Below the pieces are notes generated by a model. The model was given only the letters and a program-made list of their open reading frames with translations, was not told the origin of the DNA and made no database searches. A stretch of DNA of 64,000 nucleotides from Oopsacas minuta (Eukaryota; Porifera; Hexactinellida; Lyssacinosida; Leucopsacidae): positions 124,001-188,000 of the forward strand of contig JAKMXF010000302.1 in the NCBI GenBank assembly GCA_024704765.1. Direction: 5' to 3'. The position numbers and the translations under genes were made by a program. The first letter of the stretch is position 1. Each line of letters begins with the position of its first letter. Below, in pieces: positions 1-9,848 of the stretch.

Positions 1-2
1 CT

Positions 3-1157
3 AAGTTTGCTAAATCATCCAAATTGTTTCGTATAAAACAGAGTAAATACGGTCCTGCTTGGGAAGAGAGTCTAATCCCATTCACTGTGTCTGTAACTGA
101 CCCAGAGAAGAAATCCAAATTCCACGGTATGAAGACATTTATAGCCTACGCAGTAACTCCCAGTAATACAAACCTTTCAGTCATTCGTCGTTACAAACAT
201 TATGACTGGTTACATGAGCGACTAATCGAGAAGTTCACTTGTCTCAGTATACCTCCTCTCCCTGACAAACAGCTTACAGGTCGTTTCAATGACGACTTTG
301 TAGAGAAGAGAAGAGATCAGCTAGAGGTCTGGACTAACCGTATTGCTAGACATCCTGTACTGGGTACTAGTGATGTGTTTTCTCACTTTATGTCCGTGTC
401 TGAGGAAGACACGATCAATTGGAAGAATGGAAAGAGAGCTGCTGAGAAGGATGAATTCGTGGGACCTTTATTCTTCTTATCAATCGATCATAACATTGAA
501 ACTATGGAGCTAATGCAAGCTGATTATGAGGTGGAATGTTTCGGTAAGTTTGCTACAAATATCGAAGAAGATCTCCAGCATCTACGGGATAGATTGGAGG
601 ATAGGAAACGAAAGTTTGAAGGACCATTTCGCAGAGAATTTCAGAAGTTCGCTGGAAACATTCAAGCTGTAGCTAAAACATTCCAAAAGGTTGATCAACC
701 TTTCTCTGAGCCTCTGACTCGTGCGCTTGATCACACAGCGATTACTCTATTCGACATAGGAGAGGATCATGTGTCACAACCTCCAAAAGATTTGGTACCA
801 TTTTCTGAGAATATAAAAGAGTATCTTAGTATTCTATCTGCATTCCCTGACCTAGTACACATCCATAAGGGTGCTGTAGCTAAGGTAAGAGAGAGTGAGA
901 AGTTGAAAGATGAATCAAAGATTGGAGCTTCTGATGTGCTAGATGTTACAAACCGTACAATAACAGTATCAGCTGCTCTTCAGTCAGAAATATTACATTT
1001 TCAGAGACAAAGAACTATTGACTTTCAAGGGATGATGAAAGAATACCTGAAACAACAAATCATGTTTTACCAGAATATTGCGAACAAGCTACAATCTACT
1101 TTGGATATGTATGAATTTGATGAAGATACTATCTCCCCTCTTAGTGCAAATGTCTAA
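3..1157 (+). CDS. Sorting nexin of the SNX9/18/33 group, 3' part
   Basis: The 5' end is cut by the window edge; the open frame runs from base 3 to a TAA at 1155-1157 (about 384 residues). It holds a PX domain (roughly bases 70-400, with RRYKHYDWLHERL and PPLPDKQLTGRF, the phosphoinositide-binding surface) followed by the GKRAAEKDE linker and a BAR domain up to KLQSTLDMYEFDE. This PX-BAR order with this linker is typical of SNX9, SNX18 and SNX33, which bind curved plasma and endosomal membranes and recruit dynamin. The SH3 domain expected upstream lies outside the window, so the exact subtype cannot be decided. No intron is seen in the visible part. Confidence 0.9.
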   Translation, partial: KFAKSSKLFRIKQSKYGPAWEESLIPFTVSVTDPEKKSKFHGMKTFIAYAVTPSNTNLSVIRRYKHYDWLHERLIEKFTCLSIPPLPDKQLTGRFNDDFVEKRRDQLEVWTNRIARHPVLGTSDVFSHFMSVSEEDTINWKNGKRAAEKDEFVGPLFFLSIDHNIETMELMQADYEVECFGKFATNIEEDLQHLRDRLEDRKRKFEGPFRREFQKFAGNIQAVAKTFQKVDQPFSEPLTRALDHTAITLFDIGEDHVSQPPKDLVPFSENIKEYLSILSAFPDLVHIHKGAVAKVRESEKLKDESKIGASDVLDVTNRTITVSAALQSEILHFQRQRTIDFQGMMKEYLKQQIMFYQNIANKLQSTLDMYEFDEDTISPLSANV

Positions 1158-1460
1158 CATAACTTGTTCAATCCCTGTTAAGCTGTTATTGACCTGTATA
1201 TTCCTGCGTAGTATATATTAGGTTCAACAATAACTTTTCTACTTCATGTACTCTTGATTTATATTTTAGTAACATCGTCTATTGTGTTATTTCATTTGTT
1301 TGTTTCGATCACATGGACTGTGTATTGTTCTAAATGTAATATATTTATTGTATTCGTTCATTTGTCAATTTATACAAACTGTCCTTAGAGGACAAATTAA
1401 ATTTCGCAGGATCTTATCCACCTACTCAAGTTTATACTTTCTTAGTTTGGTATAAGTATC
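1158..1460. other. Intergenic stretch / 3' UTR
   Basis: About 300 nt between the sorting nexin stop and the next start codon. AT-rich, with no convincing ORF or RNA gene. It ends with a pyrimidine-rich AG (AG at 1444-1445), 15 nt before the next ATG. Confidence 0.5.
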
Positions 1461-2186
1461 ATGTGTGCAGTCAATATAGATGAAAATAGTCTCTACGTCT
1501 TAACTGATAGAAGCATAACTCCAACTAATAACTCCCGTGGAGATGGGATGGAGAATATCTGTGAGTTTAGTTTTGATATAGATGACATCATGGAAGGTCT
1601 TGATGTCTCGATTGATCCCTCTGATAAGAAAGAAGATATGGGTAACATACTAGATGATTATATCAATGATTTAGCTCCCTTAGGCCCAGATGAAATGGGA
1701 GAAGATGGCAATTCTACTTCCATTGGTTCTAGCATTGTTAGTAGTGAGGGGGAATCTTCCAGTTTATTTGGAAGTTCATATAATGCTATTACCTTTGTAG
1801 AACAGTGTACCAAGGATATTATGGATATGAACACTTTACCCGATGAAATGGAGATTGGTCCTGAGGACTCTCCTCCTCTCTCTCCTCTCTCTAACTATAC
1901 TAACTCATTCACACAAGAATCTCATACGATTATTCCACAGGGAGAGATATCATCCCTAGGTAGAGCTATTATAACTACACCTCTAGATACACCAGCTGAT
2001 CCTTTATTAGCAGAGCTAAAAGATAAACTATCCAGTTTACAGTGCTTTGAGAACGTGCATATGTATAAAAGCAGTGAGAGAAGGTGCTTTGATTTCTCTA
2101 CACTATCTCCAGATGACGTCATTAGATCAACAGAGAATATTTATAACATAAACAACAAACAAGAAAAAAAGAACAGCTGTTTGTAA
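1461..2186 (+). CDS. Acidic protein of unknown function (241 aa)
   Basis: A single-exon ORF. It is rich in Asp, Glu and Ser, with a proline patch (EDSPPLSPLSN) and no membrane segment or recognisable domain, so it is probably largely disordered. The only familiar element is near the C-terminus, CFDFSTLSPDDVIRS, which resembles the F-x-F-x-T-P-S-P-D-D motif in the N-terminal tail of HBS1L/SKI7-like exosome adaptors. The exosome helicase MTR4 lies two genes downstream, but the link is speculative. An acceptor-like AG at 1445 lies 15 nt before the ATG. The basic Lys-rich tail (NNKQEKKNSCL) is unremarkable. Real coding status is likely from ORF length in AT-rich DNA and from the Ser/Asp-rich bias, but the function is unknown. 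Confidence 0.5.
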   Translation: MCAVNIDENSLYVLTDRSITPTNNSRGDGMENICEFSFDIDDIMEGLDVSIDPSDKKEDMGNILDDYINDLAPLGPDEMGEDGNSTSIGSSIVSSEGESSSLFGSSYNAITFVEQCTKDIMDMNTLPDEMEIGPEDSPPLSPLSNYTNSFTQESHTIIPQGEISSLGRAIITTPLDTPADPLLAELKDKLSSLQCFENVHMYKSSERRCFDFSTLSPDDVIRSTENIYNINNKQEKKNSCL

Positions 2187-2483
2187 TAATCTTTATTTAA
2201 TCGAGTTTTGTGTATATTTGATTTCTATGACCTGTAAGCTTGTCACTACTAATGTTTAGTTAATTAGTTCTGAACAAAATACAAATGGGGAAGTAAAAGC
2301 AAACTTAATTAAGTTTAAATAGTTAACCTTTACCACGTGTCTTGCATGCGATACTCAATAGGCCATTAACTAAGCTATAAAATCGCCTATTTGTTATAAA
2401 TATTATTTGTAGAACCAATTGTTACAATTCTCCGACTTATTAGAAGCTTGCTTTCGAGACGATCTCCTTCTCCCAGTTCAAGG

Positions 2484-2795
2484 ATGGCTTTCTGCGGTTT
2501 CAGCAGTGAGGTCTATAAAGACCACTTTACAACAGGCGTATACACCTGTTCTAATTGTAACTACGAGTTATTTGACAGTAAATCTAAATTCAAACATTCT
2601 TCTCCCTGGCCTGCCTTCACAAGCACTGTACATGCTGATAGCGTATCTAAACGTTCCGAGACTAAGACAGCTTTTAAGGTGTCATGTGGTAAATGTAAGA
2701 GTCCACTAGGTCATGAGTTTGTTGGAGATGGTCCAGGCGGAGGGTCACGCTTTTGAATATTCTCAAATACTCTCAAATTCGTTGAGAAACAATAG
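2484..2795 (+). CDS. MSRB1: Methionine-R-sulfoxide reductase B1, selenoprotein (UGA = Sec)
   Basis: Reduces methionine-R-sulfoxide. I chose the ATG at 2484 because MAFCGF matches the usual start of MsrB1; an in-frame upstream ATG at 2448 would add 12 residues. Two CxxC zinc pairs are present ([11 protein letters not shown] and [14 protein letters not shown]), as is the core HSSPWPAF. The frame meets TGA at 2754-2756 directly after GGGSRF. Reading it as selenocysteine continues as [12 protein letters not shown] to a TAG at 2793-2795, exactly matching the SRF-Sec-IFSSSLKFV tail of animal MSRB1. The Sec residue is the catalytic one, so stopping at the TGA would give an enzyme without its nucleophile. 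A SECIS-like hairpin follows 51 nt downstream. Length (103 aa) is close to the vertebrate protein but with a shorter tail. Confidence 0.93.
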
Positions 2796-2846
2796 AGCCT
2801 CGCTTCTATCATTACCCTCCTAATTCATAGTCTTCTTCATTCAACT

Positions 2847-2910
2847 AATCCATCCATGACGTTATTCTACGAAACCTGACTGGTGTGGCATAACAGATCT
2901 CTTGTGGATT
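2847..2910 (+). promoter_or_regulatory. SECIS element in the MSRB1 3' UTR
   Basis: Shows the features of a eukaryotic SECIS: ATGA at 2856-2859, then 12 nt to an apical AA (2872-2873), then 22 nt to GA at 2896-2897. Helix II pairs GTTAT (2861-2865) with ATAAC (2890-2894) and CTAC (2867-2870) with GTGG (2884-2887). Helix I pairs AATCC (2847-2851) with GGATT (2906-2910). It recruits SBP2 and EFSec so that the UGA of MSRB1 is read as Sec. Pairing was worked out by eye. Confidence 0.85.
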
Positions 2911-3097
2911 ATTTGTATGTATGTATGTGTAGAGGTTGCATTTATTAACTTTGAGAATTGCTAAGTATTTTGTTGTATTCATTTATTGTTTTTATCTATA
3001 AACTGGGTTTATTGTACTTTAGCTACTAATTTGCACTCTCTACGTGTATATTGTTTGGTATTATAATTATGAGTTAGCTTTATAGGTATAACAGAAA

Positions 3098-6000
3098 ATG
3101 GCGGAGGCTTTCAGCCCTGATCTATTTTCTGATTTCAGGCGGACAACAGGTCCCCAGAGATCGAGAGGTCAAGGTAAGAGAGAAAAGGGGAAGGTAGAAA
3201 AGCCCACGATTAAATCACAAGAGTTTAACCCTCCCCCTCCTGATACAAAGAGGATGAGACACGATACATTTAATTCAGATATACAAGATATATCTCAATC
3301 ATTTACTACAATATCAAATAATGATACACAGGTTATATTACTTTCAGTCATATCAATATACACGTCTATATGATGCAATAGATAATTGATACGTATTTGA
3401 TAAAATTATGTATTTTGAATAGACCTTTAAATTCTAGAATATTCTGTTCTTTTTAGGGCGATTGTTGCATCATTTTTGGAATGAATATAAGCAAGCAAAT
3501 TTTTCATACAAATCATAGCATCTAATATTATGTAATTTTACAGATATCACAAGATTTTTCTAAAGCAGACTCCTCTCAGCTGATGTCCTCCCAACTCGTG
3601 TCACAAGATGTAGACATTCCTGAGAAGTTATCAGCTGTTGACAAGGTGGTAGAAGAATCTAGTCTAGGATTCAAATTCCCGCGTGCTGCCTTCCTACAGA
3701 TTGATACGGGACATTCCGGCTGTGTACACGAAGTATCAGTACCACAGGATATAGAGTATGCTCCCCTTGTCCCATCAAACGAGCCCCCTCTCAGGAAGTT
3801 CCCATTCAAACTGGACCCCTTCCAGCAGGAGGCGATAGACTGCCTAGAAGGTAACCACTCTGTGTTGGTAAGCGCGCATACATCAGCTGGAAAAACAGCT
3901 GTTGCAGAATACGCTATAGCTCTTAGTCTTAAAGACAAACAAAGAGTCATATACACAACCCCCATAAAGGCTCTCAGCAATCAGAAGTATAGGGAAATGC
4001 TGGATATATTTGCTGACGTAGGATTAATGACAGGTGACGTCACTATCAATCCTAGCGCATCAGTACTTGTCATGACAACGGAGATCTTGAGAAATATGTT
4101 GTATCGCGGCTCTGAAGTAATGCGAGAAGTGGGATGGGTTATATTTGATGAGATTCATTACATGCGTGACAAAGATCGCGGAGTTGTGTGGGAAGAGACT
4201 ATAATACTATTACCAGATAATGTCCACTATGTGTTCCTATCTGCTACTATTCCTAATGCGAGACAATTCGCAGAATGGGTATCTCTACTACATAAACAGC
4301 CTGTACACGTAGTATACACTGATCAGAGACCTGTTCCTCTACAGCATTATATATTCCCTGGAGGAGGAGATGGCCTGTATCTAGTAGTCAATGAGAGCGG
4401 AGAATTCTTGGAGGAAAACTTTCAGAAAGCAATGGCTATTCTATCAGAGAGTTCTGAGAGTAAAGGTAAGAAGCAGAGCGGGTTTAATAAGGGTGGTGGG
4501 TCAGTGGAAAAAATTCTAGAGAGTATAATGGAAAAGAAGCTTCAGCCTGTGATAGTGTTTAGTTTCAGTCGTAGAGAGTGTGAATCATACGCCCTACAGC
4601 TGTCTAAGATGGATTTCAATACTAGTGAAGAGAAGAAACTTGTTCAAGCTGTATTTCATAATGCTATTGCTATTCTTAATGCAGAAGATAAGCAACTCCC
4701 TCAGATTGAAAACGTCCTCCCTCTCTTAAAGAGAGGTGTGGGTATACACCACTCAGGTCTCCTACCTATACTAAAGGAGATTATAGAGATATTATTCGGA
4801 GAGGGACTACTCAAGGTACTATTCGCTACAGAGACATTCTCACTTGGACTTAACATGCCTGCTAGGACAGTAGTGTTCGCTAGAGCTAGGAAGTTTGATG
4901 GTGAACACTTCCGCTGGCTAAACAGTGGTGAGTATATACAGATGTCTGGACGAGCTGGTAGGAGAGGACTGGATGACAGAGGTATTGTTATGCTTATGGT
5001 TGATGAACATATGGATGCTGCTATAGGTAGGATAATATGTAATATTATGTGTTATAGTAATAATATGAATTAAATTAGGGAGGAGTTTGCTACAAGGAGA
5101 TCCACATCCTCTGAACTCAGCTTTCCATCAGACATACAATATGGTGCTTAATCTGTTACGAGTAGATGGAATTAATCCAGAGTATATTCTAGAGAGGAGC
5201 TTCCATCAATTCCAGAATAACTGTGGCATTCCAGAGCTTGAAACCCGTCTCCAGGATCTGGACGCTAAGAAGGCTTGTATTTGTATACGTAACGAGGATC
5301 AGATCAGTTCGTATTACAAAATAAAACAACAAATAGATAGGTCAGTAAACGTTTGTAATTATCCATGGTCCAGATTAAATAGTAGTATTGTATTAGACTG
5401 AAGGGAGAATGTCAAAAGTACATTTTAAAGCCTCAGTACTGTCTGCCTTACTTCCAGCCAGGACGTATGTTGAGGGTAACTAATGGAGAAGATAATTTTG
5501 GCTGGGGAGCAGTGATTAACTTTCACCGGAAAGCTAACCCCGAGGCTAAGAAGAATCCTAAATCAGATGAGTTCGTAATAGTTGTTGAAGTTCTCCTTAG
5601 TTGTACTACAGAATCAGTTAAGAAAGCTCCTAAATGTCCTCCTGAACCAGCAAAACCCGGAGAGCCAAAAGAGTTACAAGTAATCCCTGTATTACTAGAA
5701 GCAGTAGCTGATATATCAGTAGTTAGACTATACCTACCTGATGACATCAGATCTGTAGAGGCTAGAAGGAAGGTGGAGAGGTGTATGGATGAAGTAGCGA
5801 ATAGATTTAATGGAGATTTTCCTAAACTTGATCCTATCCTTGATATGAATATAAAAGAGGATGGATTTAAGGAGCTGGACAAGAAAATAAAGTTGTTACA
5901 AGGTAGATTAGAATCTCACCAACTTCATGATTCTCTTGAACTAGAAGCACTCTACGCTATGTTCAAGGAGAAAGAGAGATTACAAACTGAAGCTAAACAG

Positions 6001-6679
6001 GTGATTTAATATTCATATTACTATTTGTTCTATTTACTTCTGTTCATTAAAGATACGAAAAGATTTAAAACTAGCTGAATCAGTGCAACAGATGGATGAG
6101 TTAAAGAGACGTAAGCGCGTGTTAAGACGTCTGGGATATGCTAGTGCTAATGACGTCATAGAAATGAAGGGTAGAGTAGCCTGTGAGATAAGCAGTGGAG
6201 ATGAACTATTGCTTACAGAGATGATATTCAATGGAGCATTTAACTCTATAACTCCTGAACAATGTGTAGCTATACTGTCATGCTTTGTATTCCAGGAGAA
6301 GTGTGACGAACAATTACAAGTAGCAGAGAATCTATCTGGTCCTCTAAAACTAATGCAGCAGTGTGCTAGAAGAATAGGTACAGTCTCAGTAGAAGCTAAA
6401 ATGGCAGTAGATGAGCAGGAGTATGTTAACTCATTCAAACCTCATCTTATGGGTGTTGTATACAGCTGGGCAAAAGGTGCTCATTTCGGAGATATCTGTA
6501 AGATGACGTCAGTATTTGAGGGTAGTATAATCAGATGTATGAGACGGCTAGAGGAATTGCTTAGAGAGATGGCACAAGCTGCAAAGACTATAGGAAATGA
6601 AGAATTAGAGCAGAAGTTTAATGATGGAACTCTTAAAATTAAAAGAGATATTGTGTTTGCAGCTAGTCTGTATTTATAA
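3098..6679 (+). CDS. MTREX: Exosome RNA helicase MTR4
   Basis: Ski2-like DExH helicase that feeds RNAs to the nuclear exosome as part of TRAMP-type complexes. I splice five exons: 3098-3331, 3544-5026, 5079-5340, 5397-6000, 6053-6679; all phases match, giving 1,069 aa (human about 1,042). The N-terminal [13 protein letters not shown] resembles the conserved start of animal MTR4. Motifs: SAHTSAGKT (Walker A), DEIHYMRD (DEIH box), LSATIPNA, then [14 protein letters not shown] in RecA2. The MTR4-specific arch/KOW region ([18 protein letters not shown]) and C-terminal helical DSHCT domain ([18 protein letters not shown] ... [14 protein letters not shown]) follow. The arch separates it from ordinary helicases, and the sequence is closer to MTR4 than to cytoplasmic SKI2. 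Introns are 211, 52, 56 and 52 nt. An acceptor-like AG at 3085 precedes the ATG by 12 nt. Confidence 0.97.
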
Positions 6680-6803
6680 TTAATATCGTTAAAATATCAT
6701 AACTTCGCTCATAAATATAAAATTACTTCCTTATTTATCCTATTATTCAGCTTTATTAGAACTAATTATACATCTACTGCTATTCTTATATGGGTAGAAA
6801 GTC

Positions 6804-9800
6804 ATGAAAATTGACAAAATTAAACTGAAGAGGAGTGTCAATGATTTAGTGAGTTGCCCTCTTTAGTTATTTACCCTCTCAGTAATTAATGTTATCCTGT
6901 ATGTAGCCTCAATCATGTAGAGATGTTATACAATTATTCAAATCTTGTCCTGATCAAGTTCTACTAGCAGAACTCAAGAATACAATTACATGGAATTTCG
7001 GAAAGGTATTATAGTACATTAACTTTACTTCTACAGTATGTTATACGTATATGTATTGTCTAATAGAGCGAGTTGTATCACTGGATAGATGTTCTGAACA
7101 GATTTGATCAAATATTATCTGAGTGTACTCAACTACCTCCCGAGAATCCTCTCTATGAACCAGAGAACATTTATCTAGTTCCTGACATAGCTGATCCTCA
7201 GGTTTATACTGTCATATTGCTTATATATTTGTTACTGTAGTTAATTATTCAATTCTATTTAGAAACGAGAATTAGTTCTACAAATCCTCTCATTCACAGC
7301 ACTGCTTATAGAGAATGCGAATGCTAGGCACACGTACTACTCTATGGAGGTACTATTACGGCCTTATATTCATTAAGTTAACGTATTAATTATATCTTAC
7401 ATATATCTAGCACTTGATTGCTCTACTCACAAGCAATGACTTAGACGTAGTTCTGGCATCACTTAATGTTATTTTCGTATTCAGGTAGGTAACTAATGTA
7501 TTTCCCTAATAACCCATGGTACTTATCTTTTCTTATATGCTAGCAAGCGGTGTCATTATATAAGCAGACTCCCAACTTCTCAAAGAAACGCACTAACCAA
7601 CAGACTAGTACATCTAGCTGAGTCTATGGGAGGGAAGGAGAGCGGGTTTGGTCTGTGTAAACTATCTAAAATACACGATATGCAGGTATGTATTGTTCTA
7701 TGTGTATAATACTTGTTTATTTGTATGTAACACCACTATTATTTACTTTATAGCATTTTCCAGCTTCTGCTACTTCTGTACATTTTGAATTTGCTCTTCA
7801 AGGTGCTTCTGAAGATGAGGTTAGTACATAAATTCATAATCCCCACTCCTCTACTCCTCTACTCCTCTATAAATATTATTCTTATTATCTTATACATTAT
7901 TTAGTTTGTAGATAACAATCAAACTATACAGCTAGACAACTTATATAATGTAAGTTATTGTTGTTTTCCTTACTTGTTGTTGTTGTTTATATGTTTCATT
8001 GATTAGTTTACAGAAAATCCACAACAAATTTTACAACATGTTCTCAAGACATATACTATATCCCGACAAAAACAGGTGATTTATTATTCACGAATTCCCC
8101 CACTTTCTAGGCCTTAAATTTAAAAATTATTCCATCTTTTAGTTTCACTTACTCTACAGAATACAGAGAGCAATGCATTTCCCTAATTTTAATAAGAGAT
8201 GTCAGTGTATAGAGGCACAACTCATGGCTAAATCTATTCTTAGTAAGATCTATTCTGTTAGAATTTACTGTAAATATTCTGTAACTTATACGTACATGTG
8301 TTGTTTAGTCTATTCTGCTTTTGTACCTGACTTCATACAGACCTCAGTGGAACAGGGATTGATAGAAGAGCTAGTTGAGCAGCTGGAAGTAGACTCAGAT
8401 GATGACGTCATAATGGTATGATTAATTAATAACTATCACAGAATAAGTATTGCTAATCTAATCTCATTATTTGTTAGAAATTAAAAGCTGCTTGTTTCAG
8501 AAATCTTACAGCTCTCTTACAACAAGAACGAGAACCAAGGTATAGAATTATAACATGAACGGTAGACTTTATGACCAGGGATAACCATATTTATAACTCT
8601 TCTAGAAGCTGTCCTATCATTAACAAAATAATATCAGCTTTAGATTGTCAGAATTATTACGGTATTCTAGCCTCTCTAGTTAGGAAGATTATTAAAACTA
8701 TGACAGGTGAATAACGCAAAAATTATCTACTTTAATGGCAGAACGTATACTGATAGCTTTATGTATTTAGAAATGAATGTTCTCCTATACTCTCAAGCCT
8801 TCATTACTACTCTATTCTCATTTCTCTATCACATGGCTATTAACGAGACAAGTAAGTTATATTATACTTACGTAATTAACCTTTGGTATCAATTCCTATA
8901 TATACTTGTAAAGGTGCAACTGCTCTGATTGCAAGTGGACACATAGAGTTCTTAATTCAAGTTATTTCATGGAAGACAGACAACCCTCTTAATGTATCAG
9001 TGAGTGCGAATACTTCATGTATACCTGAGTTTATACTAGTTTTGTATTTATACTTGTATTCAGTTAGTAACACGAGCTGTTAGAGTAATAGATCTACTCT
9101 CTACTCTTGATATACAGCCCACACAAGCTAAGTCTATTTGTGACATGTTATTCGAGAGATTAGAAGTGAGTAATTTGCTATGATATGGAATATAATATAT
9201 ATATTATGTGTAATGCAAACAGATGGAGATGAAGATTTGTAGAAGAGATGCACCATATGAGTTACCAGCTGTTAATCCTAAAGACCCTGAAGTTAAAGGA
9301 GATAACAGTCCGGATAAGGATGGAGATAACAAGAGTACTGAGAGTAAAGATATTGTTAAAGTAGAACCGATGGATCTAGAGGAACCTCAATGTACTGTAA
9401 CCCCTGAACAATTGCAACAACATTTATTAGAAATGAGGCAATCGAATCTACAATGTCTTCCTCAGAGATCAGCTCTCATAAAATCTCTTCTGAACTTCTT
9501 CAAGAAAGCAGCTTCTGATTTGTTCTTCCCTGAAACACTTCGTAATCGTTAGTGAATTAATATTAATAACAATCAGCTGATATTATATATCTCTCTATTG
9601 TAGTTTGTGAATCTCCTCTGCTCCCTCATCTCAAGCATATTATAAGCAACGTAGAGTACTATGGTCCTACTCTATACTTACCAGGTAATTTGACTGGTTT
9701 ACTTACTATTCTTATGACATATTATGCTACTCTCCTTCTAGCTACTGAGATAGTAACTAATCATATTCTTAATGAGCCCTCTCATCTCACCCCTCTACAA

Positions 9801-9848
9801 ATGACAGGGTTACCAGGAGTAGTACTTAATTCTCTACTATTCAAACCA
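6804..9848 (+). other. HUWE1: HUWE1 exons 1-19 (N-terminal helical region)
   Basis: Exons by my splicing: 6804-6848, 6907-7005, 7067-7201, 7263-7349, 7411-7484, 7544-7685, 7754-7819, 7905-7949, 8007-8075, 8143-8242, 8309-8415, 8478-8539, 8606-8706, 8771-8851, 8914-8999, 9064-9165, 9223-9547, 9604-9684, 9742-9848. Many are 45-110 nt, which is why no long ORF marks this stretch. Conserved landmarks are [73 protein letters not shown] and [15 protein letters not shown]. The 66-nt intron 8243-8308 has no in-frame stop, so an ORF reads through it. Confidence 0.85.

Noticed and set aside
2754-2756. TGA as the stop codon of MSRB1
   Set aside because: The downstream frame restores the conserved selenoprotein tail and a SECIS follows, so it is read as Sec.
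3098-6679. SKI2 (cytoplasmic exosome helicase) identity
   Set aside because: The N-terminal motif, arch sequence and C-terminal domain match MTR4 more closely.
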